NCBI GenBank assembly: GCA_963821705.1
Contig: CAWGEV010000002.1
Location: 1-39,340, forward strand
DNA length: 39,340 nt
Reading direction: 5' to 3'
Source: DASUPK01 sp963821705
GTDB taxonomy: Bacteria; Actinomycetota; Thermoleophilia; Solirubrobacterales; 70-9
Part shown: piece by piece, positions 1 through 8,561 of the stretch
How the letters are laid out: each line of letters begins with the position of its first letter
How positions within the stretch are numbered: the stretch's first letter is position 1
Program-made: the position numbers and the translations under genes
Notes under the pieces: model-generated
Seen by the model: the letters and a program-made list of their open reading frames with translations, nothing else
What the model was told of the DNA's origin: nothing
The model's database searches: none

Positions 1-147
1 GGCCTACGGCATGTCGAACGGCAAGGCCGAGGTTGCGCGAAGGGCGCTCCGCAGGCGAAGCCGAGGAACGACCTGATCAGCGCTCTGGCCGAGGGGCTCG
101 AGCATCTGCACAGACCTCGCGCTGGCCAGTCCTTCCCCAACATCCTC
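1..147. other. unassigned left edge
   Basis: No gene can be called here. Frame 1 stays open and includes a helical-looking stretch (NDLISALAEGLEHL) that could be the end of an upstream gene. The adjacent sequence carries many single-base shifts, so the frame cannot be trusted. Confidence 0.3.
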
Positions 148-535
148 GCGGTTCCGCTACAACGAACGCCGCCTGACCCGCAGAGCGCCGCCTTCAACGC
201 CAACCACCTCCACGTACTTCGACATCACCATGGGCGAGCTCTGGCGGGAGCTGGGCGGGTACCAGGCGATGGTCGACGCCGGGGTCGACATGGTGGTCGC
301 CGAGGCCACCATCCGGCACATGGCCCCCCTGCGATTCGACGACGACATGGAGGTGGTCGCCCGCATCACCCGCCTCGGGGTACACCTCCATGACGACCCA
401 GCCTGTGAGATCGAGGATGGCGGTGAGCCGGCCGCCGAGGGCGAGCTCAGCACGTTTCATCGAGACCGGCGGCGGCAACACCTCGCTGATCCCCGATTCG
501 ATCCGGGCCGGGTCGCTCGCTACGTCATCGAGTAG
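148..535 (+). pseudogene. acyl-CoA thioesterase (4HBT/hotdog family), frame-disrupted
   Basis: Pieces of a single hotdog-fold thioesterase can be read by switching plus-strand frames: DPQSAAFNANHLH, then YFDITMGELWRELGG, then GVDMVVAEATIRHMAPLRFDDD, MTTQ, EDGGEPAAEGEL, IPDSIRAG and finally ARYVIE before a TAG at 533-535. This order matches small 4-hydroxybenzoyl-CoA thioesterase-like proteins of about 140 residues, which hydrolyse acyl-CoA in the cytoplasm. At least four shifts are needed (about 210, 387, 404, 455 and 510). Because every piece keeps family-like sequence, base-calling error is more likely than true decay. The start is not visible. The substrate is unknown. Confidence 0.6.
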
Positions 536-541
536 GCGGCC

Positions 542-1893
542 TCAGGCGAGCGCCGGAGCCTCGGGCAGATGCTCGAGGGCCGAGGCGAGCTCTCTCCGGC
601 AGCTCCAGGTCCTCGAGCTCGCCGGCGAAGTAGGCGGAGTAGGCGGACATGTCGAAATGGCGGTGTCCGGAGAGGTTGAACAGGATCACCCTCTCGCTCC
701 CCGGCCTCCTTCGCGGCCTTGGCCTCGTCGAAGACGGCGCGGATCGCATGGCCGGCTCCGGTCCCGGGATGATCCCCTCGCAGCGGGCGAACCGGACGGC
801 TGCCTTGAACGCAGCGGTCCGCTTGATCGCCGGTCGCCTCCACCAGCCCCTCCTTCACCAGGGCGCTGAGGCTCGGGGCGTCGCCGTGGTAGCGCAAGCC
901 GCCGGCATGGATCGGCGGCGGCATGAAGTCATGTCCGAGCGTGTACATCGGCTATGGGCGCCATCTCGACGGTATCGCCGTAGTCGAAGGCGTACCCCCT
1001 TGGTCAGCGTCGGGCAGGCTGCCGGCTCACCGCCACGAAGCGCGTTCCGTTCCCTCTCGGAGGCCGCGAATGAACGGGAAGGCGATACCGGCAAAGTTGG
1101 AACCGCCGCCGCACAGGCGATGACCACGTCGGGGTAGTCGCCCGCCAGCTCCATCTGCTTGATGCACTCCTGGCCGATGACGGTCTGGTGCAGGCAGACA
1201 TGGTTGAGCACCGAGCCGAGGGAGTAGTTGGTGTCGTCCGATTGGCGGCCACCTCCACGGCCTCGGAGATCGCGATCCCGAGGCTCCCCAAGTGTGCTCG
1301 GCCTGCGAGCGCCCGGCCTCCGTGAGGTCGGAGGGGCTGCGGTGCACGGTCCCTCCCCATGTCTCGATCATCGCCTTGCGATACGGCTTCTGGTCGTAGG
1401 AGATCCCGACCATGAAGACCTCGCACTCGAGGCCGAAGAGCTGGCAGGCCAGCGCCATCGCCGATCCCCACTGACCCGCGCCGGTCTCGGTGGAGATCTT
1501 CTTGATCCCGGCCTCGCGGTTGTAGAACGCCTGGGCGACGGCGGTGTTGGGCTTGTGGGAGCCGGCCGGCGAGACCCCTTCGTACTTGTAGTAGATGTGC
1601 GCAGGGGTATCGAGCTCGCGCTCGAGTCGCCGCGCGCGCAGCAGCGGCGTCGGCCTCCAGAGCCTGTAGACGTCGCGCACCTCCTCGGGGATCTCGACGT
1701 CGGGGTCGGTCGAGACCTCCTGCTGGATCAGGCCCATCGGAAAGATCGGCGAGAGGTCGTCCGGGCCGGCGGGCTCCCCGGTGGCCGGGCTCAGCGGCGG
1801 TGGCGGCGGGTCCCCGGGCAGGTCGGCCAGCAGATTGACCCAGCTGGTCGGTATCTGGTCCTCCGAGAGGAGGTATTTCACCGGTTCCGCCAT
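542..1893 (-). pseudogene. TrpB2-like PLP enzyme (tryptophan synthase beta-like), frame-disrupted
   Basis: The N-terminal two-thirds reads cleanly from the ATG at 1893 (MAEPVKYLLSEDQIPTSW) and includes the PLP-lysine motif GSHKPNTA, then ETGAGQWGSA and FMVGISYDQKP. From about 1290 down to the TGA at 542-544 the protein continues only by changing frame about eight times: LGSLGIAISEAVEVAANR, LNHVCLHQTVIGQEC, GGGSNFAGIAFPF, YGDTVEMAP, YTLGHDFMPPPIHAGGLRYHG, AHAIRAVFDEA-like sequence, ERVILFNLSGH, and ELASALEHLPEAPALA. The restored length is about 450 aa, right for the TrpB2 family, which condenses indole with serine or acts on related substrates. No trpA is adjacent. An ATG with upstream GGAG supports the start. 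The breaks look like sequencing errors rather than decay, since all pieces stay conserved and in order. Confidence 0.8.
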
Positions 1894-1972
1894 CCGCTCC
1901 GCGATTCTATGCACACGGGGCCACCCAATAGTTGGCATTCAGCCATATCGCGTGGGCCCGATACAACTGGTA

Positions 1973-4003
1973 ATGCGGACTCGGATCGCATCGCTCGTTC
2001 CAGCGCTTCTCGCCGTCACGGCGATCGCCCTGGCGATCGCCCCCATCGCCCAGGCGCGCCCCACCTGCCACGGCAAGAGGGCCACGGTCGTCCTGGGCCC
2101 CGGCAACGACAAGTACGTCGCCCCCCATCAGGGCCACGGCAACCAGGTGGTGATCGCAGGGGGAGGCAACGACTACATCGTCACCGGCAAGGGCTCGGAT
2201 GTGATCTGCGGCGGCGACGGGAACGACCGGATCCTGGCGGGTCGCGGAAGCGACCGCGTCTACGGCGGCGAGGGCGATGACACGATCATCAACGTCAAAG
2301 GCAAGGACCAGAGCTTCGGCGAGGACGGAAACGATCAGATCACCGGTGGTCCCAGCCCCGATGTCATCGACGGGGGGCCCGGCAATGACTATCTCGACGG
2401 CGGCAGCGACCGGGACAACATCCACGGCGGGACTGGGGACGACACGATCCTCGGCGGCGACGGCAGCGACACGATCAGCGGCGACGACGGCAACGACGAG
2501 ATCCACGGCGGCTCGGGCGGCGAGGACATGAACGGCGGCGCCGGCAACGATCGGATGTACGGCGACCTGCTCGACGACCACATGGACGGCGGTCCCGGCG
2601 ATGACCTGCTCGTCGGAGGGCACGGGACGGATGAGATGGTCGGCGGCCCCGGCAACGACTGGATGAGGGGCGGCCCGAACGGCGATGACTACTCGGGCGG
2701 TGACGGCAGCGACACGGTGAGCTACGCCGACACCACGCCGTCCTGGGACACCACCAGCGGCGTCGATCTCAACCTGGCCACGGGGACGGCCAACACCCCG
2801 GACGGCTGGGAGAAGATCAGCGGGGTCGAGAACGTGCTCGGCTCGGCCTTCGACGACACCCTGAAGGGAACGAGCGGCGTCGATGGGCTCGACGGCGGCC
2901 CGGGCAACGACAAGATCACCGGTGGCCCCGGTGCCGACCAGCTCAACGGAGGGCCCGGCAACGACACCTGCGACGTCACCAGCGGGGACAAGACGACCGC
3001 CTGCGGCCTCGGCCTCGCGCCTGAGTCGCCCCCCGACCCCCGCCCGTCCGGCGCCTACGTGTACCTGGATCCGCGCGGGCCGGACCCGGGCCTCTACGTG
3101 CTCGGCCACCAGGGCTCCGGCAACGACGACCTCGTCGTCACGGCAACCAACACGGCCTTCTCGATCGCCTCGCGGGCGGGGACGGCGGTCACCCGGCTGC
3201 CCGGACCGATCGACACCTGCTCCGTCCTGAACGCGGTCGTCGACTGCCCCGCCCCGTCGAAGCCTCTGAGCTTCATCACCGTCTGGGGCGACCAGGGGAA
3301 CGACCACCTCAGTGTGGCGGGCAACTACCCCTCAAGCATGACCACGCTGATGGACGGCGGTCCGGGCAACGACGTGCTCGACGGCACTCCCGGCGACGAC
3401 GTCCTGTTCAGCGGCCAGTCGGGCAACGATGTCCTGAACGGCGGCGACGGCAGCGACGCCCTGCTCGCCCTGGGGACCGGCGGCGACAAGCTCAACGGGG
3501 GCGCCGGCAACGACCAGCTCGTCAGCGACGACATCTGCCAAGGCCATGACTACAGCGGCGGCCCCGGCTTCGACATCGCCGGCTTCGCTCGCTACAAGTA
3601 CGCCCCGCGGGACGGCGTCAGGGCCACCCTCGGCGGCACCGCGACCGACCCGGACCGCAAGCCCTGCGACCCGACACACCTCTCCAGCGACCTGGAGATC
3701 CTCGAGGGCTCGGACGGCCCCGACGTGCTGTCAGGGACCAACGGCAAGGACCCGCTGATCCTCGGGCGCGGCGGTGACGACGTGATCAACGGCATGGGCG
3801 GCGCCGACACGTTGGACGGCGGCGGCGGCAACGACGTCCTCCTCGGAAACGCCGGCTTCGACACACTCGAGTCGAAGGACGGCGCCCGCGACAAGATCGT
3901 CAACTGCGGACCCGGCGGAGGCCAGGCGTATCGGGACAACAACGACCCCGTGGCCGGCTGCAAGAAGCTCAAGGCGTCCGCCCGCAAGCGGAAGGGCCGC
4001 TAG
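1973..4003 (+). CDS. secreted RTX (hemolysin-type calcium-binding) repeat protein
   Basis: The protein has 676 aa. It starts at an ATG followed by a clear signal peptide (two Arg, hydrophobic core, cleavage after AQA near residue 28). Most of the chain is nonapeptide RTX repeats of the GGxGxDxxx type, for example GGDGNDRIL, GGPGNDYLD and GGAGNDRMY, which fold into calcium-bound beta-rolls outside the cell. One block covers about residues 40-345. A non-repeat spacer with Pro-rich PESPPDPRPSG follows, then a second block from about 460 to 640. The tail is basic (KKLKASARKRKGR), as in other secreted proteins in this window. No enzymatic domain is visible, so a surface or structural role is possible but unproven. 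It is convergent with the PEPCK gene. Confidence 0.85.
   Translation: MRTRIASLVPALLAVTAIALAIAPIAQARPTCHGKRATVVLGPGNDKYVAPHQGHGNQVVIAGGGNDYIVTGKGSDVICGGDGNDRILAGRGSDRVYGGEGDDTIINVKGKDQSFGEDGNDQITGGPSPDVIDGGPGNDYLDGGSDRDNIHGGTGDDTILGGDGSDTISGDDGNDEIHGGSGGEDMNGGAGNDRMYGDLLDDHMDGGPGDDLLVGGHGTDEMVGGPGNDWMRGGPNGDDYSGGDGSDTVSYADTTPSWDTTSGVDLNLATGTANTPDGWEKISGVENVLGSAFDDTLKGTSGVDGLDGGPGNDKITGGPGADQLNGGPGNDTCDVTSGDKTTACGLGLAPESPPDPRPSGAYVYLDPRGPDPGLYVLGHQGSGNDDLVVTATNTAFSIASRAGTAVTRLPGPIDTCSVLNAVVDCPAPSKPLSFITVWGDQGNDHLSVAGNYPSSMTTLMDGGPGNDVLDGTPGDDVLFSGQSGNDVLNGGDGSDALLALGTGGDKLNGGAGNDQLVSDDICQGHDYSGGPGFDIAGFARYKYAPRDGVRATLGGTATDPDRKPCDPTHLSSDLEILEGSDGPDVLSGTNGKDPLILGRGGDDVINGMGGADTLDGGGGNDVLLGNAGFDTLESKDGARDKIVNCGPGGGQAYRDNNDPVAGCKKLKASARKRKGR
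2098..3860 (+). repeat. RTX nonapeptide repeat blocks (coding repeats)
   Basis: This is a degenerate 27-bp coding periodicity of the form GGC GGC x GGC AAC GAC, separated by a spacer of about 350 bp (about 2990-3340). It is protein-level repetition inside the RTX gene, not a DNA satellite or CRISPR array. Confidence 0.8.
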
Positions 4004-4015
4004 CGGCCACCAGGT

Positions 4016-4080
4016 CGCTCCACTTTGGAGCGGAGGGCGAAGCCCGGAGCGACTTATGTGGGGCGGCCGCTCGTGGCCGC
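4016..4080. terminator. candidate bidirectional terminator hairpins
   Basis: Between the convergent RTX and PEPCK genes lie two perfect short hairpins: CGCTCCA/TGGAGCG with a 3-nt loop (4016-4032) and GCGGCC/GGCCGC with a 6-nt loop (4063-4080). A GGAGCGAC copy at 4046-4053 can also pair with the first arm. There is no clear T-run, so intrinsic termination is only a suggestion from position and stem strength. Confidence 0.35.
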
Positions 4081-4099
4081 GATCTGATGGCGAAGCCGT

Positions 4100-5905
4100 C
4101 TAGCTGAGCCTGTCTTCAAGAGCCTCGAGCTGACCCCGGACCTCGGCCGGCAGGCGATCGCCGAACTGCGCCAGGTGCGACTCGACCTGGTGCAGCTGCT
4201 GGCGCACCTCGTCCGGGTCCACCTCGAGCAGGGTCTCCATCGCGTCTTCGGAGAGGTCGAGTCCCTCGGTGTTGATGTCGCTGGGCGGCGGCACCAATCC
4301 GATCGCGGTCTCGTTCACCTCGCCCTGGCCGTCAGTGCGGCGGCAGATCCACTCGAGCACGCGGCTGTTCTGACCGAAGCCGGGCCAGATGAACTTGCCG
4401 TCGTCGTCCTTGCGGAACCAGTTGACGACGAAGATCTTCGGGAGCTTCGCCTCGTCGCCCTTCGCGCCGATCTCCAGCCAGTGCTTGAAGTAGTCGGCCA
4501 TGTTGTAGCCGCAGAACGGCAGCATCGCCATCGGGTCGAAGCGCAGCTGCCCCACCGCCCCCGAGGCGGCGGCGGTGGTCTCGACGGACATCGTCGCGGC
4601 CAGGAAGACACCGTGCTCCCAGTCGAACGCCTGATGGACGAGCGGCACCACGGTCGCGCGGCGGCCGCCGAACAGGAAGGCGTCGATCGGCACGCCGGCC
4701 GGGTCGTCCCAGGCCTCGTCGAAGGTCGGGCAATGGGTGACGGAGACGGTGAAGCGCGAGTTCGGATGCGCTGCGGGCTCCTCGGAGTCCGGCGTCCAGT
4801 CACGGCCCTTCCAGTCGATCAGGTGGTTGGGCGCGTCGCCCATGCCCTCCCACCAGATGTCGCCGTCGTCGGTCTTCGCGACGTTGGTGAAGATGGTGTC
4901 CCTCTCCGCGGTCTTCATCGCGTTGGGGTTGGTCTTCGCGCTCGTCCCGGGGGCCACGCCGAAGAAGCCGGCCTCGGGATTGACGGCGTAGAGGCGGCCG
5001 TCCTCGCCGAAGCGGATCCAGGCGATGTCGTCCCCGATGGTCTGCACCTTCCAGCCGGGCAGACTGGGCGGCAGCATCGCCAGGTTGGTCTTGCCGGAGG
5101 CCGACGGGAAGGCGGCCGCCAGGTGCTTGACCGCGCCCTCTGGCGAGGTCAGCTTGATGATCAGCATGTGCTCGGCCATCCAGCCCTCGTCTCGGGCCAT
5201 CGCCGAAGCAATCCGGAGGGCGAGGCACTTCTTGCCGAGCAGGGCATTGCCGCCGTAACCCGAGCCGAACGACCAGATCTCGCGGCTCTCGGGGAAGTGG
5301 ACGATGTACTTGGTCTCGTTGCACGGCCAGGGCACGTCGTGCTCGCCGTGCGTGAGCGGCATGCCGACCGAGTGGATGCAGGGGACAAAGTCGCCGTCCT
5401 CGCCCAGCGCCTCGAGGGCCTTGGCGCCCATGCGCGTCATGATCCGCATTGAGGCGGCCACGTAGGCGGAGTCGGTCACCTGGACGCCGGTCTGGGCGAC
5501 GGGCGAGCCGATCGGCCCCATCGAGAAGGGCACCACGTACATGGTGCGGCCCTGCATGGAGCCGGTGAAGAGGTCGGTGAGGACCTCACGCATCTCGTCC
5601 GGGTTGTGCCAGTTGTTGGTGGGACCGGCGTCCTCTTCCCGCTCGGCGCAGATGAAGGTGCGGTCCTCGACCCGGGCCACGTCGTTGGGGTCGGAGCGAG
5701 CGAGGTAGGAGTTGGGACGCTTCGCGTCGGAGAGCTTCTCGAAGGTTCCGGCGTCGACCAGGGTCTGGCAGAGCTCGTCGTACTCGGCCGCGGACCCGTC
5801 ACACCAGTGGATCGAGTCGGGCTGCGTCAACTCGGTGATCTCCTCGACCCAGGAGAGCAGCTCGGCGTGCTTGGTCGGTGCCTCTGTGGCAGTTGTCTCA
5901 CTCAC
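4100..5905 (-). CDS. pckG: phosphoenolpyruvate carboxykinase (GTP)
   Basis: The protein has 601 aa, the normal size for GTP-dependent PEPCK, which interconverts oxaloacetate plus GTP with PEP, CO2 and GDP in the cytoplasm. Visible landmarks are CNETKYIVHFPE (about 195-206), the substrate loop GSGYGGNALLGKKC (214-227), the P-loop AFPSASGKTNLAM (265-277) and the NPEAGFFGVAPGTS region. The P-loop has Ser at residue 270 where the family usually has the hyper-reactive Cys. The start is a GTG at 5905. An AAGGAG lies about 13 nt upstream, which is a little far, but no better in-frame start exists. The gene is divergent from the PEP synthase gene and so sits at the same metabolic node. A chain break with several Glu-rich helices forms the C-terminal 40 residues (EALEDRLS end). 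Confidence 0.97.
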   Translation of the reverse strand: MSETTATEAPTKHAELLSWVEEITELTQPDSIHWCDGSAAEYDELCQTLVDAGTFEKLSDAKRPNSYLARSDPNDVARVEDRTFICAEREEDAGPTNNWHNPDEMREVLTDLFTGSMQGRTMYVVPFSMGPIGSPVAQTGVQVTDSAYVAASMRIMTRMGAKALEALGEDGDFVPCIHSVGMPLTHGEHDVPWPCNETKYIVHFPESREIWSFGSGYGGNALLGKKCLALRIASAMARDEGWMAEHMLIIKLTSPEGAVKHLAAAFPSASGKTNLAMLPPSLPGWKVQTIGDDIAWIRFGEDGRLYAVNPEAGFFGVAPGTSAKTNPNAMKTAERDTIFTNVAKTDDGDIWWEGMGDAPNHLIDWKGRDWTPDSEEPAAHPNSRFTVSVTHCPTFDEAWDDPAGVPIDAFLFGGRRATVVPLVHQAFDWEHGVFLAATMSVETTAAASGAVGQLRFDPMAMLPFCGYNMADYFKHWLEIGAKGDEAKLPKIFVVNWFRKDDDGKFIWPGFGQNSRVLEWICRRTDGQGEVNETAIGLVPPPSDINTEGLDLSEDAMETLLEVDPDEVRQQLHQVESHLAQFGDRLPAEVRGQLEALEDRLS

Positions 5906-6239
5906 TTGATGCGTTCAACTCCTTGGTTTGAGAATTGATTCCCCCGCCCCTGCGAGGCGCGGGATGTTTTCACACCGTTCGGCGCCTCGGCGGCAGTGCC
6001 GGCTTGGGGGGGATGAACGGATCGTAGGGATTCCTCGATTTTTCGCACGCAAACGAAACGTATGCACCGGCACGCTCCGGGCCATCGGGGGGCGGCACGG
6101 GGCCGCCTACGTAGTTAGCCCCCCTCGCAAGACCGGTGCGGCGCGCGGATGTGGCAGGCACGGCTCGTGCGTAGCGTGCCTCTCAGACGGCGATCGCGGA
6201 TGACGCGATGACGCCGGAATGCCGACCGAAGGGGATCCA
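5906..6239. other. divergent intergenic region between pckG and ppsA
   Basis: This 334-bp stretch must hold the promoters of both flanking genes. I see no convincing -35/-10 pair, riboswitch or operator. There is a weak CCCGC/GCGGG stem at 5943-5963. An AT-richer patch at about 6035-6065 is a plausible promoter area, but this is only a base-composition hint. Confidence 0.3.
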
Positions 6240-8543
6240 ATGCCCGTCTCCACGGCGCTTGTCCGCCGATTCGAGGATCTGTCCAAGCAGGACGTCGATT
6301 ACGCGGGAGGCAAGGGGGCGAACCTCGGCGAGATGACCGCGGCCGGGCTCCCGGTCCCCCCTGGATTCGTCGTCGGCGCCTCCTCCTATGCCCTCTTCTG
6401 CGACCGCGGCGGGCTGCGCGACCGGATCGACGAGCGCCTCTCCGCGGTGGGCGTGGACGACACGGCCGCGCTGGACATCGCGACCCGGGAGGTCCGCGAG
6501 ATGGTCGAGGCAGAGCCGGTGCCCGACGAGGTGGCGAGCGAGATCCGCGACGCCTACGCCGAGCTCGCCGGCGATCGGGACAACCCACCGGTCGCCGTCC
6601 GCTCCTCGGCGACCGCCGAGGACACCGAAGCCGCCTCCTTCGCGGGCATGAACGAGACCTTCCTGAACGTCCGCGGCCCCGACGAGGTCGTCGACGCCGT
6701 CCGGCGCTGCTGGTCCTCGCTGTTCGGCGCCCGGACCGTCTTCTATCGCGCCAAGCAGGGCTTCGGCCAGTCGGACATGGACATCGCGGTCGTCGTCCAG
6801 ATCCAGATCCTCTCCACCCGCGCAGGCGTGATGTTCACCATCGACCCGGCCTCTGGAGATCGTGATCGCCTCGTGATCGAGGGCTCCCTCGGTCTTGGCG
6901 AGTCGGTCGTCTCGGGCCAGGTCTCCCCCGACCGCTACGTGGTCGACAAGGAATCCCTCCACATCATCAAGCGCGACGTCAAGCGCAAGGAGCTCGTGAT
7001 CGAGCCGCTCCCGGACGGCGGCACCCGCACCCGCGAGCTCTCCGGCAACGAGTCGACGCAGCCGGTTCTCAGCGACGACGAGGTCCGCATGGTCGCCAAG
7101 CTCGGCATCCGCGACGAGAAGCACTACGGCACCCCTCAGGACACCGAGTGGGCCTTCGATGAGGAGGGCCTCGCTTGGATGCTCCAGTCCCGGCCAGTGA
7201 CAGCCTCCGGCGGCGACACCTCCGGGGCGATCGCCGAGCCCGAGGGCGAGGCGCTGGTGCGCGGCCTGGGCGCCGCCCCAGGCGTCGACCATGGCCAGGT
7301 CAAGATCATCTCCGAGATCAGCCGGGGCAACGACCTGAAGGAGGGCGACGTCCTCGTCACCCACATGACGGCGCCCGACTGGGTCCCACTGATGCGGCGC
7401 TCGGCCGCAATCGTCACAGACTCGGGCGGCATGACCTGCCACGCGGCGATCGTGTCCCGCGAGCTCGGCATCCCTTGTGTCGTCGGCGCCGCCGACGCCA
7501 CCTCAAAGCTGCGTGACGGAGAGCTCGTCACCGTGGACGCCACACACGGGACGGTGTACGAGGGCGAAATCGCCGTCAGCGGACAGGAGACCGGGTCCGG
7601 TGACGGACCCGCCCCCGTAGGGGGTGGGGCACCCGTCACCGCGACCCAGCTCCTCGTCAACCTCTCCGAGCCGTCTCAGATCGACCGGGCCGCGAGCCTG
7701 CCCGTCGAGGGCTGCGGCCTGCTCCGAGCCGAGCTGATGGTGATCGAGGCGCTCGAGGGCCGCCACCCGCGCCTGCTGATCGAGCAGGGCAAGAGCGACG
7801 AGTTCGTCGACCGGATGGGCGAGGCCCTGACCAAGTTCGCCGAGGCGTTCGCGCCGCGGCCGATCACCTACCGGACGATCGACTTCCGCTCCAACGAGTT
7901 CAAGGGACTCGAGGGCGGCGACCGCTTCGAGCCGGAGGAGTCGAACCCGATGATCGGCTACCGCGGCGCGCTGCGCTACATGCGCGAGCCCGACCTGTTC
8001 GGACTCGAGCTGGCCGCGATCAAGCGAGTCTGGGACGCCGGGCATACGAACTTCCACGTGATGCTCCCGTTCGTCCGGACCCCGCGCGAGCTGACCGCCT
8101 GCCGCAACCAGATGCGCGACGCCGGGCTGCTGGATATGCCCGAGTTCGAGCTCTGGGTGATGGCCGAGGTCCCCTCGGTCTACTTCCACCTCCCTCGCTA
8201 TGCGGAGCTCGGCGTGAAGGGCATCTCGATCGGGTCGAACGACCTCACCCAGCTGATGCTGGGCGCGGATCGGGACTCCGAGGCCGTTGCCGAGCTCTTC
8301 GACGAGCGCGACGCCGCCGTCGCTGATTACCTGCGGCTGCTGATCCCCCGTGCCAAGGAGCTTGGCCTGTCCACGTCGATCTGCGGCCAGGCGCCCTCCG
8401 TGCACCCCGAGTACGCCCAGCTGCTGGTCGAGGCCGGCATCGACGCGATCTCGGTCAACATCGACGCCGTCGACAAGGCCCGCCGCCTGATCGCGGCCGC
8501 CGAGCAGCGCGTGTTGCTCGACGCCGCGCGGTCTGGGAGCTAG
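6240..8543 (+). CDS. ppsA: phosphoenolpyruvate synthase (pyruvate, water dikinase)
   Basis: The protein has 767 aa. It makes PEP from pyruvate with ATP giving AMP and phosphate, a gluconeogenic step. Order of domains: N-terminal ATP-grasp pyruvate-binding domain (about 10-330, with GGKGANLGEM near the start and RSSATAEDTEAASFAG), central phosphohistidine domain with GGMTCHAAIVSRELG (His401), a Gly/Pro-rich linker (about 445-465), and the C-terminal PEP/pyruvate barrel with MAEVPSVYF, GSNDLTQLMLG and the catalytic Cys in STSICGQAPS (Cys715). The start at 6240 is preferred because AAGGGGA precedes it by a good distance. The ATG at 6219 would add seven residues. It is the first gene of the cluster with the acyltransferase 18 bp downstream and the POR genes. 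Confidence 0.95.
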   Translation: MPVSTALVRRFEDLSKQDVDYAGGKGANLGEMTAAGLPVPPGFVVGASSYALFCDRGGLRDRIDERLSAVGVDDTAALDIATREVREMVEAEPVPDEVASEIRDAYAELAGDRDNPPVAVRSSATAEDTEAASFAGMNETFLNVRGPDEVVDAVRRCWSSLFGARTVFYRAKQGFGQSDMDIAVVVQIQILSTRAGVMFTIDPASGDRDRLVIEGSLGLGESVVSGQVSPDRYVVDKESLHIIKRDVKRKELVIEPLPDGGTRTRELSGNESTQPVLSDDEVRMVAKLGIRDEKHYGTPQDTEWAFDEEGLAWMLQSRPVTASGGDTSGAIAEPEGEALVRGLGAAPGVDHGQVKIISEISRGNDLKEGDVLVTHMTAPDWVPLMRRSAAIVTDSGGMTCHAAIVSRELGIPCVVGAADATSKLRDGELVTVDATHGTVYEGEIAVSGQETGSGDGPAPVGGGAPVTATQLLVNLSEPSQIDRAASLPVEGCGLLRAELMVIEALEGRHPRLLIEQGKSDEFVDRMGEALTKFAEAFAPRPITYRTIDFRSNEFKGLEGGDRFEPEESNPMIGYRGALRYMREPDLFGLELAAIKRVWDAGHTNFHVMLPFVRTPRELTACRNQMRDAGLLDMPEFELWVMAEVPSVYFHLPRYAELGVKGISIGSNDLTQLMLGADRDSEAVAELFDERDAAVADYLRLLIPRAKELGLSTSICGQAPSVHPEYAQLLVEAGIDAISVNIDAVDKARRLIAAAEQRVLLDAARSGS

Positions 8544-8561
8544 GCGGAGGTCGGGGAGTTC

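Noticed and set aside
1907..3307. 466-aa ORF on the strand opposite the RTX gene
   Set aside because: It arises from the GC-rich codon pattern of the RTX repeats. It has no family motif, and the plus-strand signal peptide and repeats are convincing.
2098..3860. CRISPR-like regular repeats
   Set aside because: The units are 27-bp degenerate codons for RTX nonapeptides with no unique spacers.
4175..5452. 425-aa plus-strand ORF across PEPCK
   Set aside because: It is a shadow of a strongly conserved minus-strand enzyme.
5943..5975. Intrinsic terminator (CCCGC/GCGGG stem then TTTT) before ppsA
   Set aside because: No plus-strand gene ends there and the stem is only five base pairs with mismatched inner bases.
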